43,617 nt of DNA, taken from positions 1 through 43,617 of the forward strand of contig JACPNO010000007.1 of assembly GCA_016185465.1 (NCBI GenBank), given 5' to 3'. The position numbers and the translations under genes were made by a program. Source of the stretch: Candidatus Solibacter usitatus (lineage in GTDB: Bacteria > Acidobacteriota > Terriglobia > Bryobacterales > Bryobacteraceae). The notes beneath the pieces are model-generated. The model had not been told where the DNA came from. It made no database searches and saw only the letters and a list, made by a program, of their open reading frames with translations. Of the stretch, positions 16,988-25,418 are shown piece by piece (the stretch's first letter is position 1; each line of letters begins with the position of its first letter).

Positions 16988-17827
16988 ATGCCAGCGCCGC
17001 GGTCTATTGCCATCCTGTTCGCAAGCTGCGCGCTGGCATGGGCTCAGCCGAAGCCGCTGGCCATGGAGCCGATTCATGACTCCGGCCAAAGCGTGACCGG
17101 CGCATTCGAAGGCTGGTTCAAGAATGCGGACGGCAGCTTCAGCATTCTGCTGGGCTATTTCAATCGAAATTTGAAGGAAGAGCTGGACATCGCGATCGGT
17201 CCGGACAACCGCATTGAGCCGGGTGGGCCGGACCAGGGCCAGCCCACTCATTTCCTGCCGCGCCGACAGTGGGGCGTGTTCACGGTGACAGTGCCCAAGG
17301 ATTTCGGCAAAGGGAAAATCACTTGGACGCTCACCGCCAACAAACAGACCACCAGTATTCCGGCCAGCCTGGACCCGCTGTGGGAGGTCTCGCCATTCAA
17401 GGAAGAGGGCGAGGGCAATACGCCGCCTGCCATCCGATTTGTGGAAGGCGGCGCCGCAGGTCAGGGTCCGCGGGCGATCACTGACGAGCTGATGACTACG
17501 CTGCCGAATCCGCTGACGCTCACCGTGTGGGTTGCCGATGACGCCAAGACGCTACCTGGCGCGAGGGCGTTGCCCAAGGGTCCGCCGGTCACGGTGACGT
17601 GGGGAAAGTTTCGCGGACCCGGCGCCGTGACCTTCGCCAGCAACAAGCCGGCGGTGGAAAAAATCGAGGGCGCAGCCGCCTTTAATGGCAAAGCTTCGAC
17701 CACCGCGACTTTCAGCGAGCCGGGCGAGTACATCCTGCGCGTGGTAGCCAACGACTGGTCGGGTGACGGCGGCCGCGGCTTTCAATGCTGTTGGACCAAT
17801 GGACAGGTGAAAGTGACGGTCAAGTAA
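16988..17827 (+). CDS. Exported protein of unknown function, partner of the PHM-like cytochrome
   Basis: 279 residues with a clear signal peptide (cleavage after ALAWA, about residue 18). The mature part is beta-rich: FEGWFKNADGSFSILLGYFNRN near the N-terminus, a long middle region with prolines, and a C-terminal segment (FSEPGEYILRVVANDWSG) that looks like an immunoglobulin-like strand pair. No catalytic motif is seen. The two cysteines (FQCCW, about 265) are adjacent. It follows the cytochrome/PHM-like gene by 11 bp and is probably co-transcribed. Its role, perhaps binding or presenting the substrate, is only a guess from position. Confidence 0.7.
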   Translation: MPAPRSIAILFASCALAWAQPKPLAMEPIHDSGQSVTGAFEGWFKNADGSFSILLGYFNRNLKEELDIAIGPDNRIEPGGPDQGQPTHFLPRRQWGVFTVTVPKDFGKGKITWTLTANKQTTSIPASLDPLWEVSPFKEEGEGNTPPAIRFVEGGAAGQGPRAITDELMTTLPNPLTLTVWVADDAKTLPGARALPKGPPVTVTWGKFRGPGAVTFASNKPAVEKIEGAAAFNGKASTTATFSEPGEYILRVVANDWSGDGGRGFQCCWTNGQVKVTVK

Positions 17828-17914
17828 AAAGTCCAACTGTTTAGATCCGACTCAGTCACCGGCTACCTCGATCTTTAACGCTCTGAAATCGAAGGGTCTC
17901 CTTGTTACAAATCC

Positions 17915-17930
17915 TGGCACGCGAATTGCG
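17915..17930 (+). promoter_or_regulatory. Sigma-54 (RpoN) type promoter
   Basis: TGGCACG-N4-TTGCG at 17915-17930 has GG (17916-17917) and GC (17928-17929) separated by exactly 10 nt, the hallmark of -24/-12 promoters. Transcription would start near 17941, about 23 nt before the ATG at 17964. The bases after -12 (GCATCGAGG) match those after the second such site at 31118-31133. Confidence 0.65.
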
Positions 17931-17963
17931 TGCATCGAGGCACATGCATTGTTGCCCGTTCCC

Positions 17964-20099
17964 ATGATCGCAAGGCTAAATGCCTGGATTCGGCCGCGCC
18001 CGTCGACGGTTGCGGCCCTCTCGCTGGCTTTCACCTATCTATTCTTCTTCGAATATTTGCCGCCGTTCAGGCGCGTGCTGCTTCCTTTCGATCTGCAGAG
18101 TTACCACTTCCCGCAGTTGGATTACGCCTTTCGGGCTCTCCGTAACGGGACATTTCCCGAATGGGACCCAACCATTTATTGCGGCCAAAGCTTCGTCGGC
18201 AACATCAATGTCACGCTGTTTTATCCGCCTACCTGGCTGATGTTCGCGGCCAACTTCGGCCGCCAGGCGCTTTCGTATCAGAGTCTGGAGGACCTGGTGC
18301 TGGCCCATGTCTGGGTGGCATTTTTCCTCTGCTATCTCTGGCTGCGTGACAAAAAACTGGCAGAGCTGGCGTGCATCCTCGGTGCGGCGGTGTTCGCCTA
18401 TAGCGGCTACCTACTCGAAAATTTGCAACACCTGGGACTGGTGGCAGGCTATGCGTGGATGCCGCTCGGCCTCTGGGGAATCGATCAGGCCGTCGAGCAG
18501 AATCGCTGGCAGCAGCTATGGAAGCCAATGGTGGCTTCGACGCTGTGCCTGCTGGCCGGTTACCCTCCCACGTGGTTTGCTTTCGCGGTGTGCATGATGA
18601 GCTACGCCGCGTGGCGTTGGAGGGTCGCGCTGGGCGTGGTGCTGGCAATCGCCCTCTCGCTCGCGATCGCTGCGGTGCAGGTGCTGCCAACTTACGAAGC
18701 CACGGCCATGAAAGCGTTCGATCCGAGGTACGGATTCAACCTGCGTGATCCGCTTTATTACGTTTCTTATTTGCTGCCCAACTATTTTGACTTCGGAATG
18801 CTCGCCAACCCAACGGCATGGAAGGGCAACTATCTATACCTGGGCGCTCCGGCTTTCCTCGGCCTGCTCGCGCTCGTGCGAAGGCGGAAGTGGTCTGACC
18901 TGGTCCCTCCGTTGACCATCCTCGCGGTTAGCCTGGTGGTTGCAATCAATCCATTCGATCTGGTGTCGATGATTGTATTGCGCTCCAGTTTGCTCGCTCA
19001 AATCTGCCGCAATTGGTATTTCCTGGCGGGCGTGACGCTGGCGATGGCGCCGCTGACGGCTTTCGGAATCGACTACTGTCTTTCGCGGCCCCGTCGGCCG
19101 GTGGCCGGCTGGTTCGTGCCGGTGACTTGTCTGCTGCTGGCGGGCTGGTCAGTGCGCCAGATGATTGTTTGGTGGCCGCTTGGCTCAGACTTTTTCACTG
19201 GCTGGAAGTCGGCCATTGAGCCGGCGATTACCCTGACGTTATTCTCGGTTGCCATTTTCATTCTTCCGTCGCAACGCGGCCCTGCGCGAGTTTGGCTGGT
19301 GGCAGCAGTGCTGCTGGCGGTTGGCGTCGACTATAAAGCGTTCGGCACCAGCCGGTGGGTTAACTCCGGTACGGGCGACATGACCAACACGCGCACCTTG
19401 TACTGGACCGACGAAGCCGTCTTCAGGCAGGTGCGCGCCCACGCTGAATACCGGATCGTGGCGGATCTGACTGCCTTGATACCTGCGGTGCTTCAGCATT
19501 TTGGTCTCAACACACCGCAAGGATTTGACGCATTCCAGAGCGCGCAGTACAAACTTCTCACGGCGCGCATCGAGCATGTCCGGCCCACGAACACTTGGGA
19601 AATCGATATTGATCCGTCTAATGAAGCCGCGCTCAGACTGCTTGGCGTGCGCTATTTCATCACAGCCGGGGACCGCGCGCTATACAAGGAGCTCACGGCG
19701 AACACCCATTTCCGGCGGCTACAGCCGTCGGAGTCGTTCTACCAGGTCTTCGAGTTTCTGAACGCCCGGCCTCCTTACGGCTGGGAATCTGATGGCCCGG
19801 AACGCTCGGCGCGCAGCGTCAGATGGACGCCGGAAAGGCGGGAGTTTCTGGTTCGCTCGGAAACTGGCGGGCGATTCACATTGTCGGAACAGAACTTTCC
19901 CGGCTGGCAGGCAACGGTGGACGGAAAACCCGCACGGATCGAGCGTTGGAGCGAAGCCTTCCAGGCTGTGGACGTGCCCGCGGGCGAACATTCCGTCGCA
20001 TTCCGGTTCCGCTCGCTGGGATTGCGCCTGGGAGCGATGGTGAGCCTTGGCGCGATCCTCAGTCTGGCGCTCTTGTACTGGCGGCAGAGCAGGATATAA
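17964..20099 (+). CDS. YfhO-like polytopic membrane protein
   Basis: 711 residues with about 11-12 hydrophobic segments over residues 13-460 and one at the C-terminus (about 687-706). The first loop contains LLPFDLQSYHFPQLDYAF and FPEWDPTIYCGQSF, typical of the YfhO/GT-C-like family, in which acidic residues of the first extracytoplasmic loop resemble the active site of lipid-linked-sugar glycosyltransferases. The soluble C-terminal part (about 460-680) holds NFPGWQATVDGKPARIERW, also characteristic. Bacterial relatives are linked to glycosylation of cell-envelope polymers. A TTG at 17949 is in frame; ATG 17964 is preferred. The sigma-54-type promoter at 17915 is the obvious candidate for control, unusual for a membrane glycosyltransferase-like gene. 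Confidence 0.8.
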   Translation: MIARLNAWIRPRPSTVAALSLAFTYLFFFEYLPPFRRVLLPFDLQSYHFPQLDYAFRALRNGTFPEWDPTIYCGQSFVGNINVTLFYPPTWLMFAANFGRQALSYQSLEDLVLAHVWVAFFLCYLWLRDKKLAELACILGAAVFAYSGYLLENLQHLGLVAGYAWMPLGLWGIDQAVEQNRWQQLWKPMVASTLCLLAGYPPTWFAFAVCMMSYAAWRWRVALGVVLAIALSLAIAAVQVLPTYEATAMKAFDPRYGFNLRDPLYYVSYLLPNYFDFGMLANPTAWKGNYLYLGAPAFLGLLALVRRRKWSDLVPPLTILAVSLVVAINPFDLVSMIVLRSSLLAQICRNWYFLAGVTLAMAPLTAFGIDYCLSRPRRPVAGWFVPVTCLLLAGWSVRQMIVWWPLGSDFFTGWKSAIEPAITLTLFSVAIFILPSQRGPARVWLVAAVLLAVGVDYKAFGTSRWVNSGTGDMTNTRTLYWTDEAVFRQVRAHAEYRIVADLTALIPAVLQHFGLNTPQGFDAFQSAQYKLLTARIEHVRPTNTWEIDIDPSNEAALRLLGVRYFITAGDRALYKELTANTHFRRLQPSESFYQVFEFLNARPPYGWESDGPERSARSVRWTPERREFLVRSETGGRFTLSEQNFPGWQATVDGKPARIERWSEAFQAVDVPAGEHSVAFRFRSLGLRLGAMVSLGAILSLALLYWRQSRI

Positions 20100-20100
20100 T
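20073..20100 (+). promoter_or_regulatory. Probable sigma-70 promoter of the aldo/keto reductase gene
   Basis: A perfect TATAAT (20095-20100) lies over the stop of the preceding gene, with TTGTAC (20073-20078) 16 bp upstream. An AGGAGA ribosome-binding site (from 20110) and ATG 20124 follow at normal distances. The -35 is weak. Confidence 0.4.
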
Positions 20101-20123
20101 TCCGTAGACAGGAGATTGCTTCC

Positions 20124-21134
20124 ATGAGCGATTCGCATTCCACCCGACGTGAGTTTATTCAAGCCGGCGTAGCCGTGGCGGCTCTTGCCGAACAAGTACT
20201 GGCGCAGACCTCCAGCGCCTCGGCAACCGGCATTCCCACTCGCGTGCTGGGCCGCACCGGCGTGCGTGTTTCGGTGATCGGGATTGGCGGCGGCCACATC
20301 GGCGGCGTGAAAGAAGAAAGCGATGGCATCCGCATTATCCACGCAGCCCTGGATGAAGGCGTCACTTTCATGGATAACGCCTGGGAGTACAGCAACGGCC
20401 GCAGCGAAGACGTGATGGGCAAGGCTCTCAAGATGGACGGGCGCCGCTCCAAGGCGTTCCTCATGACCAAGGTTTGCAGCCGTGAGTACGCCGTCGCGAT
20501 GCAGCAGCTGGAAGAAAGCTTACGCCGGCTGCAGACCGACCATCTCGATCTATGGCAGTTTCACGAGTGCAACTATTTCAACGATCCCGAATGGGTCTTC
20601 GAGAAGGGCGCCATCCGCGCCGGCATCGAGGCCCGCAAGCAGGGCAAAGTACGCTTCCTCGGATTCACCGGCCATAAGTCGCCGCAAATTCACTTACAGA
20701 TGCTGGCCAAGCCCTTTGAGTGGGACACGGTGCAGATGCCCAACAACGTCATGGACGCGGGCTTTTTCAGTTTCAGCAAAGAGGTAATGCCGGCCTGCCT
20801 GAAGAGAAACATCGGCATCATCGGTATGAAGGGTTGCGGAGGCGATGGTCAAATGCTGGCCAAAAACGCGGTGACGGTGGATGAGTGCTACCGCTATTTT
20901 CTGAGCCAGCCGGTGAGCGTCCAGGTGTGCGGCCTGGCGAGCATGGAACATCTGCGCGAAGCCATCCGGGTCACGCGCGCTTTCAAACCCATGCCCGACG
21001 ACGAGCTGAAGAAGCTGCAGAGCCGCATCCGGGACGTGCAAGGCGACGGGCGATTTGAACTTTTCAAAAGCAGCAAGCGTTTCGACAGCGCCTACCACCG
21101 CATTCAGCACGGCTTTGAAACTCAAGGCGTGTGA
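20124..21134 (+). CDS. Tat-exported aldo/keto reductase
   Basis: 336 residues. STRREFIQAG at residues 6-15 is a twin-arginine signal, so the folded enzyme with its nucleotide cofactor may be exported. The aldo/keto reductase barrel starts at TRVLGRTGVRVSVIGIGGG. The catalytic tetrad is intact: Asp84 (FMDNAWEYSNG), Tyr89, Lys116 (LMTKV) and His147 (LWQFHE). CGLASMEHLREAIRV near 270 is typical of the Fe-S-lacking oxidoreductase subgroup found in acidobacteria and planctomycetes. These enzymes reduce or oxidise carbonyl/alcohol groups with NADP(H). Export of a nicotinamide-dependent enzyme is odd, so a retained or anchored form is possible. The start is supported by AGGAGA 8 nt upstream. Confidence 0.87.
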   Translation: MSDSHSTRREFIQAGVAVAALAEQVLAQTSSASATGIPTRVLGRTGVRVSVIGIGGGHIGGVKEESDGIRIIHAALDEGVTFMDNAWEYSNGRSEDVMGKALKMDGRRSKAFLMTKVCSREYAVAMQQLEESLRRLQTDHLDLWQFHECNYFNDPEWVFEKGAIRAGIEARKQGKVRFLGFTGHKSPQIHLQMLAKPFEWDTVQMPNNVMDAGFFSFSKEVMPACLKRNIGIIGMKGCGGDGQMLAKNAVTVDECYRYFLSQPVSVQVCGLASMEHLREAIRVTRAFKPMPDDELKKLQSRIRDVQGDGRFELFKSSKRFDSAYHRIQHGFETQGV

Positions 21135-21139
21135 GCGGA

Positions 21140-21225
21140 CTTACTAACTGTAGTTACTATCACGTTGTCAACCGAAGGTAGTTGGAAGGGTAACATTAAC
21201 TACAGACAATCTTTAAGTTAGTAAG
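21140..21225. repeat. AT-rich long imperfect inverted repeat
   Basis: The left arm 21140-21156 pairs with 21197-21205 (9 bp, exact) and 21216-21225 (10 bp, exact); the right arm carries a 10-nt insertion. The loop includes two more GTAGTT-like copies. The stretch is clearly AT-richer than its surroundings and lies between the aldo/keto reductase and the histidine kinase. No T-run follows, so it may be a regulatory leader, an operator array or a remnant of a mobile repeat. Confidence 0.6.
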
Positions 21226-21235
21226 ACCTCATCCT

Positions 21236-21241
21236 TATAAT
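21236..21241 (+). promoter_or_regulatory. -10 element of the histidine kinase gene
   Basis: TATAAT lies 8 nt before the GTG start at 21250, so the transcript would be leaderless or nearly so. The -35 position (TTAAGT, 21213-21218) is poor and overlaps the right arm of the inverted repeat, which suggests an activator or repressor may act there. Confidence 0.4.
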
Positions 21242-21249
21242 AGCGGAGC

Positions 21250-23646
21250 GTGACGGATAGGCATCCTAGCTCTGCTTATGCGGTGTGGCGGCGGCTGGCT
21301 CGCGCGGGCTGGAATTTGCTGCCGCTTCTGATTGCCATCAGCGGCTGGTTCGCCACACTGTTCCTGTGCCGCGTCATGCTCACCCGCGAACGCGCGCAGA
21401 TCGTGCAGACCGCCGCACTTTCCGCCAAACGCATCCAATCGAAGATCATCGCGAGCATTGGCGCGCGCGTCGCGCCCCTGGAAGCGCTCGGCACGCGCTG
21501 GGGGGCTGACGGCGAATCGGAGCCGGCGGCGCAAGAGCTGCATCGCAAGCACCCTGAATTCGAATCCATCCTATGGCAGCCGGCGGCGAAAGGCGCAGTC
21601 CGGCCCGAACACCGGACCACGATTTCCGCTACCGGCTCTCCCGCCAAGGGCGGCCGGCGGTTTCAGGTGGCGATTCCCGTCTTCCATCAGGAAGCTTTTG
21701 CGGGAACCCTGATCGCGGTCCTACGCACGGACGAGTGGATGAAAGCGGCGGTCGATGCGGAAATTCCGCCGGGCTACGGCGGATCGGTTTCGGAGCACAG
21801 CGAACGCATTTACCTTCGCGACTTAACCGCTAGCTCCGGCCCCCCGCCCTATTACTCGGACCTGCCGGTGGACGTTTACGGCGCGACCTGGGTGGTGCAG
21901 GTGTGGCCCACGCGCGATCAATGGACCGGGTCGTATCAGATACTGTCCGCACTGAGCCTGGTGATCGGTTTGCTGATCTATGTGAGCGGCGCGCTGGCGG
22001 TTTCTGCGCGGCGGCGGGCCCGGCAGCTGGAGTCGGCCAGACAGGAGATGGTCACTCATCAGGAGGACTTGCGCCATGCCAACGAACAGCTGGCAACGGT
22101 GATTCAAGCATCTCCATTCGCCATCGTGGCCATGGATCTAACGGGTAGCGTGCAGAGCTGGAATCTGGCCGCCGAGCGAACTTTCGGTTGGCGCAGCGAG
22201 GAAGTAATCGGGCAGCCTCCGCCCTTTATTGGCGCGGAGCACAGAGAGGAGTTCCAAGATAAGATAGCGCGCACCGCGGCGGGAGAACTCATCGCAGGCG
22301 AAGAGCGGCGCCGACGCAAAAAAGATGGCACGTCGATCGATGTAGCCGTGTGGACTGCGCCGCTGCGCGATGCGCAAGGGTCTGTCAGCGGAATTATTGC
22401 CGCAATCACCGACATCAGCGAGACGAAGGGCCTGGAAGAGCGGCTGCGGCACTCGCAGAAAATGGAAGCTGTCGGACGTCTGGCGGGCGGCGTCGCGCAC
22501 GATTTCAATAACCTGCTCACCATCATCAACGGCTACGGCCACATGATGCTGAAATCCCTACCGGTGAGCGACCGCTTGCACAGCCACGCCGAAGAGATAC
22601 TCAAGGCCGGAAACCAGGCGGCGGCGCTCACCGCGCAGTTACTGGCTTTCAGCCGCCGGCAGATTATTCAGCCGAAACCGATCGATCTGAATCACGTCAT
22701 CACCGATATCGAAAAAATGCTCCGCCGCGTTATCGGAGAGGATATCGTCTTCCGTACCGATCTGAGCCCTACGCTGCAGCCGGTCAAAGCCGACCCGAAT
22801 CAAATGGGGCAGGTGCTGATCAACCTGGCAGCCAATGCGCGCGACGCCATGCCGCGCGGCGGCATGCTCACCGTGACCACTCAGAACGTTGCGCTCAGCG
22901 AGCGGGAGGGCGCCGAGCTTGCGGGCCTGCCGGCTGGAGCCTACGTCAAGCTGACGGTAACCGATACGGGCGAGGGGATGAGCGCGGAAACCCGCAGCCA
23001 TTTGTTCGAGCCGTTCTTTACCACCAAAGAGATCGGAAAGGGCACTGGCCTGGGCCTCTCCAGCGTGTACGGAAGCGTGCAGCAGAACGGCGGCGGGATT
23101 GCGGTGACCAGCGAGCGCGGCAAGGGCACGACATTTTCCATTTACCTGTCGCAGTTGCAGGAAACTGCGCAGCCCACCATGGCCGTGGCCGCGCGCAACG
23201 GCGCCGGCGGCAGCGAGACCATCTTGCTGGTGGAAGATGAATCCGCGCTGCGGAACATGCTGCGCGCAACCTTGGCCAACGCCGGCTACCGCGTCCTTGA
23301 AGCCACCGACGGCGCCGATGCGCTTTGGAAATGGGAAAAGGAAGCCCGCTCCATCGATCTGCTGATTACGGACGTGGTCATGCCGCTGGTCAACGGACGG
23401 GAGCTGGCCAGGCGGCTCGGACAACTGGCGCCGCGAATGCAGGTGCTCTATATGTCGGGCTACGCCGCCGACGTGATTGCCTATCACGGCATTCTGGAAG
23501 CAGGGACCCATTTCATCCAAAAACCTTTTCTGCCCGACGCCCTGCGGATCAAGGTTCGCGAAGTTTTGGACGCGCGCAAGCCGGCCGATGCCCGCCCGCC
23601 GCTGTATCAGGGCGCGGCCAGCGGCATGGGATTGATGAAACCGTAG
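21250..23646 (+). CDS. Hybrid sensor histidine kinase with PAS and receiver domains
   Basis: 798 residues. Order: transmembrane helix (about 17-38), periplasmic sensor region of about 190 residues resembling a CHASE-type domain, second transmembrane helix (about 232-253), short coiled coil, PAS domain (about 280-390), HisKA with GGVAHDFNNLL (His417), HATPase_c with NLAANARDAM, DTGEGM and GKGTGLGLSSVYG, and a C-terminal receiver domain with phosphoacceptor Asp708 (LLITDVVMP), SGYAAD and the conserved Lys in QKPF. The input ligand is unknown. No separate response regulator is adjacent, so output probably goes through another protein. The start is GTG with TATAAT just upstream. It ends 6 bp from the convergent toxin gene. 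Confidence 0.93.
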   Translation: MTDRHPSSAYAVWRRLARAGWNLLPLLIAISGWFATLFLCRVMLTRERAQIVQTAALSAKRIQSKIIASIGARVAPLEALGTRWGADGESEPAAQELHRKHPEFESILWQPAAKGAVRPEHRTTISATGSPAKGGRRFQVAIPVFHQEAFAGTLIAVLRTDEWMKAAVDAEIPPGYGGSVSEHSERIYLRDLTASSGPPPYYSDLPVDVYGATWVVQVWPTRDQWTGSYQILSALSLVIGLLIYVSGALAVSARRRARQLESARQEMVTHQEDLRHANEQLATVIQASPFAIVAMDLTGSVQSWNLAAERTFGWRSEEVIGQPPPFIGAEHREEFQDKIARTAAGELIAGEERRRRKKDGTSIDVAVWTAPLRDAQGSVSGIIAAITDISETKGLEERLRHSQKMEAVGRLAGGVAHDFNNLLTIINGYGHMMLKSLPVSDRLHSHAEEILKAGNQAAALTAQLLAFSRRQIIQPKPIDLNHVITDIEKMLRRVIGEDIVFRTDLSPTLQPVKADPNQMGQVLINLAANARDAMPRGGMLTVTTQNVALSEREGAELAGLPAGAYVKLTVTDTGEGMSAETRSHLFEPFFTTKEIGKGTGLGLSSVYGSVQQNGGGIAVTSERGKGTTFSIYLSQLQETAQPTMAVAARNGAGGSETILLVEDESALRNMLRATLANAGYRVLEATDGADALWKWEKEARSIDLLITDVVMPLVNGRELARRLGQLAPRMQVLYMSGYAADVIAYHGILEAGTHFIQKPFLPDALRIKVREVLDARKPADARPPLYQGAASGMGLMKP

Positions 23647-23652
23647 GGGCGT

Positions 23653-24051
23653 TCAGCCGATCCACTCCAGCTTTAGAATTCGCGAAAGGCGCTTGAATTC
23701 GTGATCCCCGGTTACGAGTGGCACGCGCTGTCGAATGGCAAGGGCTGCGGCGAAGGAGTCCGCGTAAGAGATCGGATAGCTGCCCTTGAGCTTGGCGGCT
23801 TCGATTATCCCGGCACCGTCTGGCACCACGCTACGCATTGGCAGGGCTGGAAAACGATTGAGAAAATCTTCGGCGTGTCGCGGACCGAGGCGCTTCGCCA
23901 GCAGATAGTAAACCTCACCAACGTTGATCATGCTGATGAGCAGCTCAACGCTTCCGGAGGAAGCTTGTTCCAGAATCTTAGCGACTCGGCCTGCGGCAGG
24001 CTGTCCCTGGATCCACGCCATCAAGGCCCAGGAATCAATGACCTTTCGCAT
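23653..24051 (-). CDS. vapC: VapC-like PIN-domain toxin
   Basis: 132 residues with the acidic PIN nuclease site: Asp6 (KVIDSWALMAW), Glu46 (NVGEVYY), Asp98 (SYADSFAAALA) and Asp116 (TGDHEFK). PIN toxins are Mg-dependent ribonucleases that cut tRNA or rRNA when free of antitoxin. The start overlaps the antitoxin gene by 17 bp, typical of VapBC operons. All four acidic residues are present, so it looks active. Confidence 0.88.
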   Translation of the reverse strand: MRKVIDSWALMAWIQGQPAAGRVAKILEQASSGSVELLISMINVGEVYYLLAKRLGPRHAEDFLNRFPALPMRSVVPDGAGIIEAAKLKGSYPISYADSFAAALAIRQRVPLVTGDHEFKRLSRILKLEWIG

Positions 24052-24277
24052 CCCGGAGCAATTCCTTCCGACGTTCCTGCTTTCGGGCTTCGTTAAGACT
24101 CGGACCTTTGTAGGCGCCCTGCATCTGGCGCCAATCCGGGCTCAGGGCCCGGCGCAAAATGAGATCCCGCCCCTCGGCGTAGAGCGCGAGTTTGGTGCCC
24201 TCCCGTATGTCCAGACGCTCCCGGATCTGCTTCGGAATTGCGATTTGGCCTTTCGAGGAAACGGTTACGGTTAACAT
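24035..24277 (-). CDS. vapB: AbrB-type antitoxin (VapB-like)
   Basis: 80 residues. TVSSKGQIAIPKQIRERLDI (residues 5-24) is the swapped-hairpin AbrB/MazE DNA-binding domain, followed by GTKLALYAEGRDLILR. The C-terminal 30 residues are charged and probably helical, the part that wraps the toxin. An AGGAG lies 7 nt before ATG 24277. The palindrome at 24291-24309 sits just upstream and should be its operator, giving autorepression by the antitoxin-toxin complex. Confidence 0.88.
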   Translation of the reverse strand: MLTVTVSSKGQIAIPKQIRERLDIREGTKLALYAEGRDLILRRALSPDWRQMQGAYKGPSLNEARKQERRKELLRDAKGH

Positions 24278-24290
24278 GGCACTCTCCTGC

Positions 24291-24309
24291 GTCTTACCAA
24301 TGGTAAGAC
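24291..24309. promoter_or_regulatory. Operator palindrome of the vapBC operon
   Basis: GTCTTACC-AAT-GGTAAGAC is a perfect 8-bp inverted repeat with a 3-nt centre, 13 nt upstream of the antitoxin start, where a dimeric AbrB-fold protein would bind. The rest of the gap to 24452 contains only short GC-rich palindromes, such as GCTGCGCGCAGC at 24419-24430, near the end of the oxidase operon. Confidence 0.65.
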
Positions 24310-24452
24310 TAGCAAGAGGCGCCCGTCAAATGCGCACTTCTGGCAGGTCTCGAGTTTCCGGAAGGAAAACAGGACTTTCCGGCGCGGCTGCCGGCACCCC
24401 CGCGTCCGCGTACGACCGGCTGCGCGCAGCGGCAGCAGGGCGGCCAGGCGTT

Positions 24453-24773
24453 TCATTGCGGTCTCATTGTGAAGGCGCGGCTGGCGTCCGGCATGAAGAT
24501 CAACATCAGAACAATGCAAAGCACCAGCATCGGAAACAGGGTCATGAACAGGCTGAACCGTTCAAACTTCAGATGCATGAAATAGGCGATGATCATGGCC
24601 GCCTTGATGACCGAGAGCCCCATCAGGGACGTCAGCATGATCAGCAGCGGCACTTGTTCGTACGCCAGAAACACTTCGACCGCCGTCAGCACCAGCAGGA
24701 TAACCCACACTACGGAGAAACTCTTGATGGTTCCGCCCACCTGATGCGCCACTGCCTGGTTATGGTCGCTCAT
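24453..24773 (-). CDS. coxD: Cytochrome c oxidase subunit IV
   Basis: 106 residues, three hydrophobic helices (about 19-37, 42-63, 77-98), with VILLVLTAVEVFLAYEQVP and KAAMIIAYFMHLKFE, typical of the prokaryotic COX4 family of caa3-type oxidases. It stabilises the core complex in the membrane. A longer frame runs upstream to 25052, but that part only overlaps the subunit III gene; ATG 24773 has AGGAG five nt upstream and starts the conserved protein. It is the last gene of the oxidase operon. Confidence 0.9.
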   Translation of the reverse strand: MSDHNQAVAHQVGGTIKSFSVVWVILLVLTAVEVFLAYEQVPLLIMLTSLMGLSVIKAAMIIAYFMHLKFERFSLFMTLFPMLVLCIVLMLIFMPDASRAFTMRPQ

Positions 24774-24781
24774 ACGCTCTC

Positions 24782-25411
24782 CTAGACTTTCGCTGACAAC
24801 AGATACACCAGCGGGAAAATGAACATCCACACCAGATCGACAAAGTGCCAGTAGAGGCCGCTCACCTCCACGTCCTCGGCATTGAATTTCCCGCGGCCCA
24901 CGGCGAAAGCAATGATCGAGAGATAAATCACGCCGATGATCACGTGGGTCATATGCAGGCCGGTGAGCCCAAAAAATGTCGCGCCAAATAAGGGCGATCC
25001 AAAAGGATTGGAAGAAATCGTCACGTGCTCTTCCACAATCAGCGTGTGCCACTCAGTGGCGTGCAGAACTACGAATGCCACGCCGCCTCCGATGGTTGCC
25101 AGAATCCAGGCGACCGTGGCTCTCCGGTTGCCATGATTCATAGCGTGCACGGCCATCACCATGGTCAAGCTGCTGGAAAGCAGGCAGAAGGTCATGATGC
25201 TGGAAAACACGATGCCGGGTGAAAAGTGAAATGGAGTCGGCCAGTCGGGCGTCGAAACCCGGCAATAGGTATAGGCCATCAACATCGCCGAAAACGTCAA
25301 CGCATCGGATATGATGAACAGCCACATCCCGAACTTCTTGGAGCCGATCGCATACGGAGAACCACCACCGGTCCATAGCGAATCCATTGTGGCGGCTTTG
25401 ACATCGGACAT
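24782..25411 (-). CDS. coxC: Cytochrome c oxidase subunit III (second copy)
   Basis: 209 residues, five transmembrane helices. KFGMWLFIISDALTFSAML near the start, LHATEWHTL in the middle and GLTGLHMTHVIIGVIYL plus SGLYWHFVDLVWMFIFPLVYL near the end are hallmark COX3 segments. It lies 7 bp after another subunit III-like gene and 8 bp before coxD. Its N-terminal motif and full set of conserved His and Glu make it the more canonical of the two copies. Confidence 0.9.
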   Translation of the reverse strand: MSDVKAATMDSLWTGGGSPYAIGSKKFGMWLFIISDALTFSAMLMAYTYCRVSTPDWPTPFHFSPGIVFSSIMTFCLLSSSLTMVMAVHAMNHGNRRATVAWILATIGGGVAFVVLHATEWHTLIVEEHVTISSNPFGSPLFGATFFGLTGLHMTHVIIGVIYLSIIAFAVGRGKFNAEDVEVSGLYWHFVDLVWMFIFPLVYLLSAKV

Positions 25412-25418
25412 CAGTTCG

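Noticed and set aside
24419-24430. GCTGCGCGCAGC as terminator of the cox operon
   Set aside because: Perfect palindrome but no loop and no T-run on the minus strand; short GC palindromes are expected in this DNA.
24453-25052. coxD extended to 199 codons
   Set aside because: The extra part is only an alternate frame of the subunit III gene; ATG 24773 has AGGAG.
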